Shown: one piece after another, positions 13,466-28,900 of the stretch
Position numbering within the stretch: the first letter of the stretch is position 1
Layout: each line of letters starts with the position of its first letter
From: Parietaria judaica
Taxonomy: Eukaryota; Streptophyta; Magnoliopsida; Rosales; Urticaceae
Length of the DNA stretch: 64,000 nucleotides
Direction: 5' to 3'
Assembly: GCA_954871525.1 (NCBI GenBank)
Contig: OX940870.1
Location: 4,371,501 to 4,435,500 of the forward strand
Program-made: the position numbers and the translations under genes
The notes under the pieces: generated by a model
What the model was told of the DNA's origin: nothing
Seen by the model: the letters and a program-made list of their open reading frames with translations, nothing else
The model's database searches: none

Positions 13466-14514
13466 TTTTTTAATTGTATAGTTTAAGTGCATTCTTTATC
13501 GCAATAATATTATTCCATCACAAGTGAGGTCGCAGCGACTATTTTAGGATTGGTTCCAATTTCAAAAATTTCAGGTCGTTTATCCGTATTTTCTTGTCGT
13601 TTTTCTTGTTTATTCATCTAAAACATGATTTACTGTCGTATAGATTTGTTGGAATACATTGTCTTTAAAGTAAACCATAGGTTCCTTAAAAAAAAAAAAA
13701 AAAAAAAAAACACCAATCGTTGAAAGCGGGCCGAGTATCTGGATTTTTTTGTTGTTGCCAAAACCATAACTCAGATATAGAATTCGAGTTTTTCAAAATA
13801 AAAAACCGCATGCATATTTTATATATTTTAAACTTGACTTTCCGAATGCGGGTTAAAATCCAAATTTAATATCAAAACTCGGATTTAAATCCTGGATCCG
13901 GATTAATTAATACTTACCTTTTTAATAGAAAAATAGTTTTTTATTATTGACTCTTTCACTAAAATATATGTATTTGGTTAAAAAAATAATAATAATAACA
14001 TAAAAATTTGGAACGGTATTCATTAAAAAGAAAAAGAGTGAGATAAAAATACTAAAAAAGCTCAAATAAATTAAAGCGGTTTGAGTAACAGATAATGAAG
14101 GTTTTTCGAGTTTTTAAACCTTAAAATGGTTTTAATCCGAATGAGATTTTGAAATAACCGATTCTGGTTCAATCCGGTTTAAAACGATTGCGATTTTTCA
14201 AAAAGTGATTTCCGAATGCTGTTTAAAACCCGATATTTCCGATCTTAATTATTAGAAAAACCCATGAAATGCCCAAAAACCATTTTAAGGTTTGAGGGAA
14301 ATGCACATACTTTAAGTTAATTCATTTATGCCCATTTTACATTAATTTTGGACCATAATAACCATGTTATTAATAATAATTTTTATTTTTGTTTAAAATA
14401 ATTTCGAATTTCATTTCCCTGAAATTATGGTTGATTTATTCCCATATTTATCAGATTTCAAATTAGTTTGTTACTTTGACCAAAGTAAAAATAAAAAATT
14501 TATATTCCACATTA
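13466..14514. other. Intergenic DNA with a long A-tract and degenerate repeats
   Basis: A run of more than 20 A at about 13688-13710, then a 13.72-14.25 kb segment with repeated short blocks (CGGATTTAAATCC, GGTTTAAAACG, ACCCGATATTTCCGA) recalling the CCGGAT-rich hAT element at 36981. No gene and no clear ends. Confidence 0.4.
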
Positions 14515-14835
14515 TTTCTCTCACCTTCTCTCGTTTCCTCCTTCGAAGACAACTCTTATTTCTTCATCTCTCTCATTCTCTCTCGGGCTTTCTCCTGTCA
14601 ACGGCGAACGGAGGCGAGCCTGCGCAAGCTACTCCGACCGGGAAGCTTCCTCAGCGTGCGGGAAGCGCGGATCGGGATGGGGAGGAGGCAAACGGTGGCG
14701 GGGCGCCTGACGTGGAGCGAGGTGGACCGGCGACTCCGATCGTGGCGATCAGCGGTGTTTCGTCTTGGATCTGGGTGCTCGCGAGCTTCGCGATCCCGAA
14801 GTTTCCCTTTCGCCTATCTTTCCAATGGTAATCAT
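14515..14835 (+). other. GC-rich gene-like fragment, possibly captured by a transposon
   Basis: A CT-rich leader-like stretch (14515-14600) runs into about 210 bp of GC-rich, coding-like sequence (14600-14812), then abruptly back to AT-rich DNA. Several frames stay open across it, the longest on the plus strand being the 134-codon frame 14427-14831. I recognise no domain. The composition break and lack of further exons suggest a gene fragment carried into a transposon (Pack-MULE style) rather than a functioning gene. Confidence 0.4.
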
Positions 14836-15730
14836 AAGTCTTAAAAAATTTGTAAATGTTTTTACAATATTTTGATGTTGATAATTTCTCTTTGAGTGTC
14901 AATAGTTACTGTAAATTGAATTACACCAATATTCTGTAAATAGATTTACACAAATATTCTGTATATTTTGATGTTGATAATTTCACTTTGAGTGTCAATT
15001 TGTTCTGTAAATGGATTTACACCATTGTTCTGTAAATGGATTTACACAAATGTTCTGTAAATGGATGTACATACAATTTACAGTTTCATTAGATTTACAT
15101 ACAATTTATGTCTCGTTAAATTCACAAATGTTTGTAATTATATTTACCATAAAATCGTATACAAATGTTTGTCAATGCTTTTACACGATTAATACAGTTT
15201 ATATAGCTTACGCAAGTTTTTGTAAATGGCTTTACAAGATTAATATAGCTTATACAAGTTTTGGTAAATGCTTTTGTAAATGGTTTCATACAAGTTTAAT
15301 ACAGTTTTTGTAAATGCTTTTACAGTTTGTAAATCGTTTACCAAGTTTTTTTAAATGGTTTTACAGTAATATGCATCTTATTTTATACAGTAAATGATTA
15401 TGCAGTTTATAAAGTTTATCATTTTGTAAATGGTTTTACAGAAATTCGGATTTACGTGTTGAACGATTATGATTTTATAAAGTTTATGATTTACATGTTG
15501 AATACGTAAATGAAATTACAAATTCGGATCTTCAATATTCGTAATTAAATTTATAGATTTTTTTGTATTTAAATTTACAGTTTGAAATTAGTTTATATAT
15601 ACACAAGATTCGTAAATATTTCATAAAATTATTTACATTTTTCTTATTGATTATGTATTTTTAGGTAATTATGAATAGGTGAGAAACCTATAACAACGAA
15701 GTTGTAAATAAAATTACTAAATCGTAAATA
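14836..15730. repeat. Array of short palindromes with GTAAAT/ATTTAC cores
   Basis: Around 20 short inverted motifs of the type TGTAAATGGATTTACA or TGTAAATGGCTTTACA, plus half-sites, are scattered at 15-60 bp intervals, with a few larger repeats (TGTTGATAATTTC at 14877 and 14973; GTTCTGTAAATGGAT three times around 15003-15066). There is no coding region. The pattern resembles transposase-binding subterminal repeats, but no CACTA or other terminus was found. Confidence 0.6.
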
Positions 15731-16128
15731 TAGTTACCTAAAAATACAGAATCGTAAATATAGCTACACAAAAAAAAGGCTGAAATAATAGGATTGATTT
15801 TTAATTGATTTTGAAAATTTTATTAACATATAAAAAACGCTATAATCCTAATAAATAGGGAAAAAATATTAATTCTAAATACTAACTAAAAATGACGAAA
15901 TAACATTATTTGAATTTTTTTTGCTAAAAAAATGACGGAATAAAAACCAAAAATTCAAATAAATTGTAAACGAATTAATAGGGAAAAAATATTCATATTT
16001 ATTGGTCAACGTGATTTGTAAAATATTATCCAAGATATTACTAATTAATAGGGGGATTAGTTTCTCTCTTTGCTACATTTAAAGAATTTTTTAAATTTTA
16101 ATTAAAAAAATAAAACGAATTATAATAA

Positions 16129-18505
16129 GAGAAATTGCACCAAGTAGCCAGATTGAAACATAGGTTTAGCAAAATAGCCAAAATTTGGTTAATTTTGTAA
16201 ACTAGCCAATTAACATGAGGTGTCATATTAAATTTAATTTTTATTCCTAGAATACCCTTTAATTAATCAATTTAAATTATTATTTTCGTAATTAATTAAA
16301 ATGGTAATTAACCTTATCAACATAAATCATGGTAAACTGATTACATTTAAATTTAATTTAAAAAAAAAAGAAAAAAAATATAGAAATCAACTCGTCATTA
16401 TTCCACGTTTTATTTAGTGGCTCAATATGTGGTCAAACCAAATATTTGTTGTAACCTTTTTTCTATTAATTAGGATAGTATTTCTCTTTTTAATATTCAA
16501 ATAATTGCAAGATATGACAGCTGCAATTTTCTCAACGTGTGGATATATTATTGTGAGAGTAAATCGTGTGAATGCAACTGTTTTTTCTATTAATTAGGAT
16601 ATTATTTTCAAATTCAATATTCAAATATCTTATAATATTCAAGCTGTAATTTTCTCAACGTGTTTCAAGGGAGATTTTGAATGAGTTATGTTGATAGTGA
16701 ACTTTGGTCAGATCGCATGCTTGCCCTTTGGCATGAAAAAAATCACATGAAAAAAAAAATTAACGATAATAATCACAAATTAATAGCCATCAAAATTTAG
16801 CACATAATCGATTCTTAAAGACACCTAAAATAAGACACGAAAAGTTTGATTACACCAACGATGTTAATCACAAATTAATAGCCATCAAAATTTAGCACAT
16901 CATCGATGCTTAAAGACACCTAAAAATACACATGAAAAATCGATTACACCAACAAAAATAAACACATGCAAAAGATTCGATTTTATATTGGGTTGAAAAA
17001 AATCACATGAAAAAACGATTACACCAACGAAAATAAACACATGCAAGAATCAACTATTGAAGACATGAAAAAATCATCAAACCAACGAAAATAAACACAT
17101 CCGGTCTGATAAACAAATTTCTCACTTTCTAATCGTTACAATATCAACATACAATAGTTACAATTTTTGAACATGCAAAAAATTCATCAAACCAACGAAA
17201 ATAAACACATGCGATCTGAATAACAAAATTTTCCACTTTTCGATAGTTACAATATGTCAATATCGTTATAAATTTCCAATTTTGCTAAGTTAAGCTATAC
17301 AACCTTTTCTTCGTCAGTTCTTTGCATCTCCGTACTTAAATAATGTCTAACAAATATCCCACTTTCCGATCGTTACAATTTTTGAAGAACTTCTCTTGAA
17401 GCACTTTCTCAATTGGTAGTTCCATGATGGTGTTTGGAAGTGGACCCCAACTAAGACCTGTAAGTGTTAAATCGTAAATTAAGAAACATCAACGTAAATA
17501 TACAAAAATTAATAATCACAAATTAACAAATTAATCAATCCTCAAAAGAACGATTATAATCAAATCAACGATAATAATCACAAATTAATAGCCATTGCAA
17601 TTTAGCACAGAATCGTTAACACACAAAATTAACACATTCAAATAAACACATGCAAATCAACGATAATAATCACAAATTAATAGCCATCAAAAGACACCAA
17701 CGATAATTATCGCAAATCAATAGCCATCAAAATTTAGCACATAATTGATTCTTAAAGACACCTAAAAAAACACATGAAAAAATTGATTACACCAACGAAA
17801 ATAAACACATTCAAAAGACTCGATTTTATATTGGCATGAAAAAAATCACATGAAAAAACGATTACACAAACAAAAATAAACACATTCAAGAATCGACTAT
17901 TAAAGACATTAAAAATTCATCAAATCAACAAAAATAAACACATTCAAAATTCCATCAAACCAACGAAAAATAACTCATGCAAAATAATAGAAGGTTAAAT
18001 ACATGGAAAATCGATTCTTGAAACCAACAAAACAATAATCTTAATGCTAAATAAACTAGAAATATAAGAAAATCGTAGCCTTTTTTCGCCGATGATGGAA
18101 GTCGGACAGAGAAGCTCGAAGAAAGGTGTGCAGTCGAAGAAGCGTGTGGAGTCGAAGAAAGGGAAATGAATGGTCAATAGTTTTGATTTAAATTTTGAAT
18201 GATATCATCAATAAATTGGTGTAATCGAGTGAATATTGGTTGTAGGTAGTTACCATATTAATAGCATTATTAATTAATATGAATATATATGATTAATGAA
18301 AAAATGGATTTGACCGAATTTATTTGACTGATATCACGTTAATTAGCTGCGATTTTTTTTAATTCTATAATATTGATATTGGAGGGCATCGTAGTAATTC
18401 TATATTAGCTTAAATGGTTAATTGGCTATTTAGCAATATCAACCAAAGTATGGCTATTTTGCTAAAGACACATTTAAATTTGGCTATTCCTCTATAGTAG
18501 TACCC
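16129..18505. mobile_element. Large non-autonomous Mutator-like element
   Basis: Perfect 9-bp target duplication TTATAATAA at 16120-16128 and 18506-18514. The ends are inverted over about 90 bp in imperfect form: TTTAGCAAAATAGCCAAA at left pairs with a reverse complement at right, and both sides carry TAGCCAATTAAC. The interior (16.7-17.96 kb) is built from repeats of about 60-100 bp containing CACAAATTAATAGCCATC and CCAACGAAAATAAACACATG. No transposase frame is present. It belongs with the element at 29605, which also starts GAGAAATTG. Confidence 0.8.
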
Positions 18506-18785
18506 TTATAATAATTAATCGTGATATTAGAAGAGCAATTTAGTCCACATTTCAATTTAAAGGTGATTATATTTACTATATTTAAAAATGAGCATTTTTT
18601 TATAAACAGGCATTTGCCTCGTTCACCCTTTATTATTTTACACCACCCCTACTTTTAAGGTTAAAACCGTTGTCCACGACCAGAAATCCAACGTTTTCGT
18701 GGGGTTTTGTTCGGAACGCCATAGGCAACAAATAATCCGAGGTTACTCTCACACTCACTTCCTGTTTCCATTGTTTACAGCTACA

Positions 18786-21127
18786 ATGCAAGTCTTAAAC
18801 CCTCCCAAAACCCTAAACCCCAAGCTCCCAATCCACGCGCCTCGCTTCGCCGCCGCCAAATACAGCACCGGAAAGCTCTCGAGGGTCTCTCTGTCGGCCA
18901 TGGCGGACCAGAACCGGCAGGTTTCTTCGTCGCCGTCGTCTTCGTTAGACGCTCTGATCGATGGTTCTCGCAAAGACGAGCTCTTTGGCGCCATAAAAAG
19001 GTCCTTGACCAATTGTCTCTCCGAGACCAATTTGCAGCTCACCGTTCCTGGCCTCAAATCCAAAACCAGAGGAAAGGTAACCAATTTCGTGCTCCTTTTG
19101 GCTACTTTGAAAGCAAGCAATGTTGAGCTTGGAAATGAACAACTCTTTGTATTTCTACAGGTTAGAGATATTTATGACAGTGGCGACTATCTGGTTCTTG
19201 TCACGACGGACCGGCAGAGTGCTTTCGACCGAATTCTCGCTTCAATCCCGTTCAAAGGCCAGGTTGTTATATTGCTGTATTGAAAAAAAGTAATATGTAG
19301 TTTTTGTTTTAGTTGAAAAAATAACGAACATGTCGGTTTGAATGACCCTTTTTTCCGGTATAAATATCAGTCTTGAACTTGATGTTTTGTGTATTTTGGA
19401 TTTCCGTTCAGGTTCTTAACGAAACGAGTTTATGGTGGTTTGACAAAACTCAACACATAACTCCGAATGCAGTTGTACTTGCTCCGGATAGTAATGTAAC
19501 GATTGCAAAGAAATGTTCGGTTTTCCCAGTTGAGTTTGTGGGTATGCAGCGAGTGACTTGATTCTCTTGAACTCACCGTGCAAACCGTCCATCTTTGTTT
19601 TCCAGTCTTTAATCTTGCATCCCTTGTTTTTTGATGTGTAGTTAGAGGGTTTGTGACTGGGAGTACTGATACGTCGTTGTGGACGGTCTATAAAAATGGC
19701 GTTCGAAATTACTGTGGTAATGCACTGCCAGAAGGTGAGGCCTGATTATGAGCTTTATTATAATTGTTATATATATATATATATATATTTGCTGTATTTT
19801 CAAATTTTTTTTCCATATCTGATCTTTTGTTATTGCAGGACTAGTGAAGAATGAAAAGCTTACTGCTAATATCATCACACCTACAACGAAAGCTGCAGAC
19901 CATGATGTTCCTGTGACCCCAGATGAGGTTTTTGAATCTTCAGTGTGATCGCCGTTGTGAAATTTCCCCTTCCAAGAAAAAAAAATAGAAAAGAAAAGAA
20001 AAGAAAAGAGGAGGAAGAATTGCCATTTTTTCATTTTTTAAAATTTTGAAATATTTTATTCAATAATAAATTTAACTAAACAATACCGATTTCATGCAGA
20101 TTATCAAAAGTGGACTGATGAGTCGAGCCGATTATGAGGAAGCGAGTAGGAAAGCGTTATCCTTGTTTGAATACGGACAAGTACATGACGAGATCGTCTT
20201 CCGGATTTTCTTTTTCGAATTCTCTTTCCAGTGGCTTCAGTTATATCTCCTTCATTTGAATGCAGCGCGTGGCTTTGGAACATGGGCTGATATTAGTCGA
20301 CACCAAATATGAATTCGGAAAGGGTCGCGACGGGTCCATCCTTCTGATTGATGAGGTCGAATATTTTTTTCGTATCACGCTGATTTCTATGTCATTCTCA
20401 TACAAATTTGATGTTTACATATATATTTTAATTTATCTTTGACATTGCGTCTTAGGTGCATACACCCGATTCCAGCAGATATTGGATCGCACAATCTTAC
20501 GAGGAACATTTTGAGAATGGTCTTGAACCCGAAAATGTTGATAAGGTCTCCTCTTTGGTTTCATCTCAATCGCATATTAGTTCTCGTACATTATAATACT
20601 ATCGAAATCATTTTGTATTGATGATTTAGTTTCTAACTTTTCTTTTATAATCAGGAGTTCTTGAGGTTATGGTTCAAAGATCACTGTGATCCATACAAAG
20701 ATAAGGTAATTTTTATGTTTCTGTCTCTGTTCGTAGAACGTACTGATCTAACTCTGATCTTCTAATGTTTAGGTTCTCCCCGACGCTCCTGAAGAACTCG
20801 TTTCCGAACTAGCTTGGCGGTACGCTAATCTGCTAGTTCCATTTTACTTTTCAATCTCCTTCTATTGGATAATTGGGCATGATTTATATAGCACTAACAC
20901 AATTAAATCTCGATAATGAACTACAGATATATATTCTTGTATGAGACTATCACGAAATCCGAATTTAAGATGCCATCAACAGAGGTATGCTCGTTTGAAC
21001 AGATAATCTATGATGAAGAATATCAGTTCTGTAACATTTTTTATTTATTTCTGGCTTCAATATTCAGGAGCCTGTGCATGACCGCATTTCTCGACAAGTT
21101 GCCCAGGCATTGTCGTCTCTGAAGTGA
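18786..21127 (+). CDS. PUR7: SAICAR synthase (phosphoribosylaminoimidazole-succinocarboxamide synthase)
   Basis: Twelve exons: 18786-19076, 19161-19262, 19412-19541, 19642-19734, 19839-19927, 20100-20180, 20266-20355, 20456-20545, 20655-20705, 20773-20819, 20927-20984, 21068-21127. They join to 393 residues, close to the usual plant length. The enzyme couples CAIR with aspartate using ATP in de novo purine synthesis, in plants inside plastids. Both family signatures are visible: FPVEFVVRGFVTGS (about 169-182) and LVDTKYEFG (about 272-280). The first 60 or so residues, rich in Ser, Arg and Ala and poor in acidic residues, fit a transit peptide. The ATG at 18786 is the first methionine in frame. 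The gene sits on the opposite strand between OPR copies A and B, with no functional link evident. Confidence 0.95.
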
Positions 21128-21571
21128 TTTAAGGTAAGGAAACAAACGTTTGTCCAAAAATTAAATGGCGTCTTGATCTAAATGACAGGCGGGGGTTTTC
21201 TTCTTTGGCCGGAGTTTTTCCGGAGAAACCGACCAGCGCAATGTAGTAGTTTATCTGGCTATTTCACTCCTTAAATCAAGAATAATCAGACATGCACTGA
21301 ACTGGCATTTCAGCCTGCAAGATAACACAAAATTATATATTGTCGTGCGTGTTCTTAGTGTTTATGCAGTCTGTGAAAGATTAAAAATAGTATATTTGGA
21401 TAAAATTCGTAATACCAAACACATAATTGGGTCCTTCGGGACCAAAAATCTATGATAGTTTTTATGCCGGGCCGCAAAGCTTCGGAATGGGCAAAAGTTC
21501 CAGAAGCTCTGAATTACAGCATCATACAATCTGCAAGCGCCCATTCTCGTTTTTACCCAAAATACAAGTCC

Positions 21572-23086
<1,515 letters not shown>

Positions 23087-23129
23087 TTCTCCGCAGAGAG
23101 TCAGAGATGAATGAAGACGCAATTGCTGC

Positions 23130-23136
23130 ATTTATA
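23130..23136 (-). promoter_or_regulatory. TATA box of OPR copy B
   Basis: TATAAAT on the minus strand about 45 bp before the start codon; the same GCATTTATA context (plus strand) occurs at copy C. Confidence 0.6.
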
Positions 23137-23233
23137 GTTACACATTGACACATTGTACACAACACAAGGCATGGAAATAAGTTTTTTTTTTTTTTAATGC
23201 ATAAATAAAAATAAATAAATTATAATGGCTCAC

Positions 23234-23254
23234 TGACGTGTGCAACTACGTTGA
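23234..23254 (-). promoter_or_regulatory. as-1/ocs-like element upstream of OPR copy B
   Basis: Plus strand reads TGACGTGTGCAACTACGTTG, about 148 bp upstream of the copy B start codon. Two ACG-type half-sites start 12 bp apart, the geometry of as-1/ocs elements bound by TGA-bZIP factors. The same motif stands at the same distance before copies C, D and F. Confidence 0.65.
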
Positions 23255-23372
23255 CAATTATGTATAAATGTATATTACAAAATAATAATATTTTGTTGAC
23301 ACTTCGACTGTACTCTGTGTGTGTGTGTGTGAGCTCGGTAGAATTAGCAGCATGATGGACTGGACTCTGGAG

Positions 23373-23651
23373 TAGAGCTGTTGTTGGCGACGTCGCGACG
23401 TAATCGCCGGAGTTCGCCAACAGTCTCGTCGCGACGCGTCGTGGTGGTGCAGCTCGCGATGCATCGCGATGGCGAGAGAGAGAGAATGTGAGACAGAGAG
23501 AGAGAGGGGGGAGGGAGAGAGAGCATCCCACGACGGGGGAGAATCGCGATGGTTCGCGATTTTGGCAGCTGAATCGCGACGCGCGCGATTCTCCGGCGGC
23601 CGTTCGCGACGGGTCGCGAACTGTCCCTCCCCATCGTGATTTTCAGCTCTA
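23373..23651. mobile_element. hAT-type MITE rich in TCGCGA palindromes (copy 1)
   Basis: 279 bp, starting TAGAGCTG and ending CAGCTCTA, flanked by an 8-bp duplication CTCTGGAG (23365-23372, 23652-23659) as expected for hAT transposition. The inside is GC-rich and full of TCGCGA, GCGATGCATCGCGAT and a (GA)n tract. A 278-bp relative lies at 32842. It inserted just upstream of the copy B promoter element. Confidence 0.8.
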
Positions 23652-23659
23652 CTCTGGAG

Positions 23660-24176
23660 ACTGTTAATTTAGTTAATTGAGGTGGCAACCCCCGAACTTT
23701 GATTATAGTCGCAGATAGCTCTCTCAATTTTGAAAATAGCAATTAAAAAATCTCTTGTTTAATTTCTTTGACATTTGTATGTTTTAGATTTTTTTAAATT
23801 GTTATAGCATAATTTTATTTTATTTTCATTTAAAGCAAATATATACCGTTTCTCAATTTATTTAAAGTAAGTGGTAAAATTTAATAATAAGTTATTTTAT
23901 ATTTCAAGAATTTATTAATGACTGTTAAAATTGAGTTTTTTTATTTTTTAAAAAAAAATTCATGTTAATTGCCAAAATTTAAAACTTACAGTTGTATGTA
24001 CATCATTTTCCAAGTTTGGAAGATGTAAATGTCAAATAATTTGCCTTTGAAATTCACAATAATATTTAAATCATGAGCAGCAGAAAACATTCATAGCTCC
24101 TTCATTCGTATTTCGGGGCTCAAACTTGGAATCAACACAGCAATACAATTACAAAAACACCCTTTTTACTCAATCC
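23660..24176. other. AT-rich spacer between OPR copies B and C
   Basis: Nothing recognisable; runs of A/T and no open frame of note. Confidence 0.5.
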
Positions 24177-25682
<1,506 letters not shown>

Positions 25683-25779
25683 CAAACAAGTGGAGTGGAG
25701 GTCACTGTGCATAGATACGCCATGACCAAACACCACTTGGAAATGGAGAGGAAGATCAGAGTAGTGATAATTGAACTGA

Positions 25780-25800
25780 TGACGTGTGCAACGACGTCAA
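25780..25800 (-). promoter_or_regulatory. as-1/ocs-like element upstream of OPR copy C
   Basis: TGACGTGTGCAACGACGTCA on the plus strand, about 157 bp upstream of the start codon. It is the best match of the four copies to the ocs consensus, with half-sites TGACG and CGACG starting 12 bp apart and a TGACGTC palindrome end on the minus strand. Confidence 0.7.
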
Positions 25801-25930
25801 GGTCAAAATCGCTGGCGGCGTTTGTATTAGATAAATTTCCTTTTCTGTCCTTGCCTTTCACGAATCTTCATTGGATCCAGTAAAATATACAGAGGTAAGG
25901 CTAGCAAGTAGCAACTCTCTTTATTAATAA

Positions 25931-28900
25931 CGAGTGGTGCCGGCACCGCGCGTAAATTTACTTGTCAATTCTGACGAAAATATCAAAAAAATTCTTTAAT
26001 TTTTCATGTATATTGTGTAATCTCATTAATTGGTTTTATTAAATATGATCATTAGAGATTTTTAAAAGTTGGATATTCAAAAAAAGAAAAAATAATAATT
26101 TATTTGAACGTATTTGAATATGTAGAAACATGTAAAAACAAATGCAAACTCTCAAAAGAATTCCTTTCAATATTAATTCCTTCATATTTCATGCAATTGA
26201 AAACACAACTAAAGTTCATAGTCAATATAGGAACATTTTGCTGAATAATCAACTGATGGCAAGTATTATTTGTTCATGCAATTGAAAATACAAATACTGT
26301 GGTTATGAAAAAAAAAGGAGTTATTTTGTTGATTTCATTAAAAAAAAAAGTCATCCATGTCAGAATCCTAACTTTAATATAAAAATTTGTAAAAAAAATA
26401 CAAAAAAATAACTTTTACGCCTAAAAATAATGTGATCAAAGTCTAGAGAAACTAATGGAAGATCATTGAAATTTGTTTTTTTTATTTACTGGTACTTTAT
26501 AATTTTAGAGCAATTTGTGGCATCACAAAAGTTTGATAAGAGCTATCGCAAATGTGAATACGTGTTAGTTAGATACTTAGATTCATGTATAAACGTTCAT
26601 CATCAATCCAACATTTTTAGGTAAATGACAAGTCATTATTAAATGAGAACTAACAGTATGGAGTTTTGAAACTTCGTGAATCATGAGCTTAGCAACAAAT
26701 TTGATATATTATGGCCAATAGGAAGCGAAAGAAGTTATATATTATTCACAAACAATGAATTATTAAAGAAAAACTCAAAAGAATTATGCTTATAACTTAT
26801 AAGTGTTATTGTCGGATTAATACCAATACTAATTGGCATGACCCGTGAATTATGTGAAACTTAGAAATAGGAAACTTACCTAATCAATTATATCTTTGAT
26901 CTTGTTGAAGTAGAAGTAAAGTCTAAAAAAATACCAAGTGAATACTATTGAATAAATAAATTAAAATAGCACGTTAAATGGAAAAGTAATATACGTATTG
27001 TTTCAATCAGTTTGGAATTTCGGAAAGTCCACTAATTATGTATTTATTGTTTTCATTTGTTATAAGTTAAAGTTGTAATATATATAACTCATTCAATGCA
27101 TATAAAAGGAAATGTGAAGAGGTGAACTAATAAACTTCACTTTAATCTCGTAGCTAATAATGCCACATGCATGTTACCATTCAATTGCAAGTGCATTAAT
27201 GCATGTTAAATATATTGCTCATTCAATTGTAATTGCTTGTTAGGAGAGGTGTTGTAGCTTCAATTCCAAGGGTTTGCATTATTTTTTAATCATAATCGTC
27301 TATATGCTCTTTACTAATTTATATTTAATTGAGGTCATATAAATTTGAAAACTTACAATTTATGGGTACTAAGGATATTGTATATTGTCCTAAAGAAAGT
27401 CACAGTCTTAGAATCAAAGAATCGTTGAACAATGACGCGTAAGACTACTATACTAATAATAACAATAATTAAACAGGAAGAAGAATAAAACTATTAAGAA
27501 ATCCTAATTGTTCTAATAAAAAGACATATATTTCTCTCCTAAATTTATTTAAATTAATTAATTTACCCACTTATTAATAATTACATTTACCACTATAACT
27601 AAATTTATGTAATATTTATATAAATTAATGAAAAATCTAAAAATATAGAAAACATGTAAACCTTGAAATTTAGCTTGAACTACTTGTATATTTTCCTATA
27701 TATATATATATATATATATAGAAATGTAATATTTGATAAATGTGTGTGAAAATAATCACATGTACCGGGTGAAAACATGTAATTAATATTATATATATAT
27801 ATATATATACTTATCAGCTTCATTAAAAAGAATCTCAAAGAGCCAATCTTTGATTCTATATGGCATGAGGTTGTAATATCTTCCTTTTCGGTTTTTAATA
27901 TATCTTGTTTTAAAAGAGAATTGAAAGAAAGTTAAAAATACATTTTTTGAGTGATTATTTTTTGTACAAATAGGAATTATATTGAACCTTATTATACTGT
28001 GTTACTTCCTTTATTTATATATATATATTATATATATATATAAAGTAAAAGGTTGTATTGTGCTTAAAGAGAAATTTAATATAGCTGAATATATAAAACC
28101 TTTAAAAGTATAGATAACAAATAGTCATCAACATTGTATAACTGATTTTTCTAGTGAAATTCTAATCAAAGTAATTGGAAATATAGAGTAATTGTAAAAT
28201 AGATCTTGTTTTAGCAAGATCTAATTTTTTTTTTTAACGTTTTTTATGTTTATATTTAGATATATATATATATATATATACACACATAAAAGTTATGCAA
28301 AAGAATTTTAAAACGGTGGATAAACTTGACATTCAATACATGATATTCGGGTAAATGTTATTACTCATCTCAATATGTCTATGTGATAAATAATTGATAT
28401 ATAGATATATATAGATATATATATACATATAAAAGTTAAACCCGCAAAAGATTAAAGGTATTTTTAATTTACAACTCATTGCAAAATCATGATAAAAATT
28501 TCACGGCAACCAATGATCAACACGAAATCAATTTCAGTCCTAAAAAAAAAAGGAGATCAATAATAATAATAAAAAAAAAACAGACTAAGACTAAACAAAC
28601 ATTCATACTCATTATGAATACTTTGAATTCTAATAAAGCGTATAATAGACAATGGATATAAATAACTATAGTGCTTGATGAGATGAATAATAAGATCACT
28701 AACCATGTCTTCAAGACATTTGCAATAATTCTCCGTTGCTTTTCCGTGAACATGTCTGTTCAAGACAAATTAAACACGTTAGAATTTACTCAAATTTCAA
28801 AGCGAGAAAGATAAAATCTAATATAATGAAAATACAGAAAAATATCAAAAGATTAACAAAATAATATGAAAGAACATTATTAGAGAGATAGACAATATTG

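Noticed and set aside
16129..18505. Regularly recurring blocks that could suggest a CRISPR-like or satellite array
   Set aside because: Units are irregular in length and spacing and are bounded by a 9-bp duplication, so they are the interior of a Mutator-like element; CRISPR is not expected in a plant nuclear genome.
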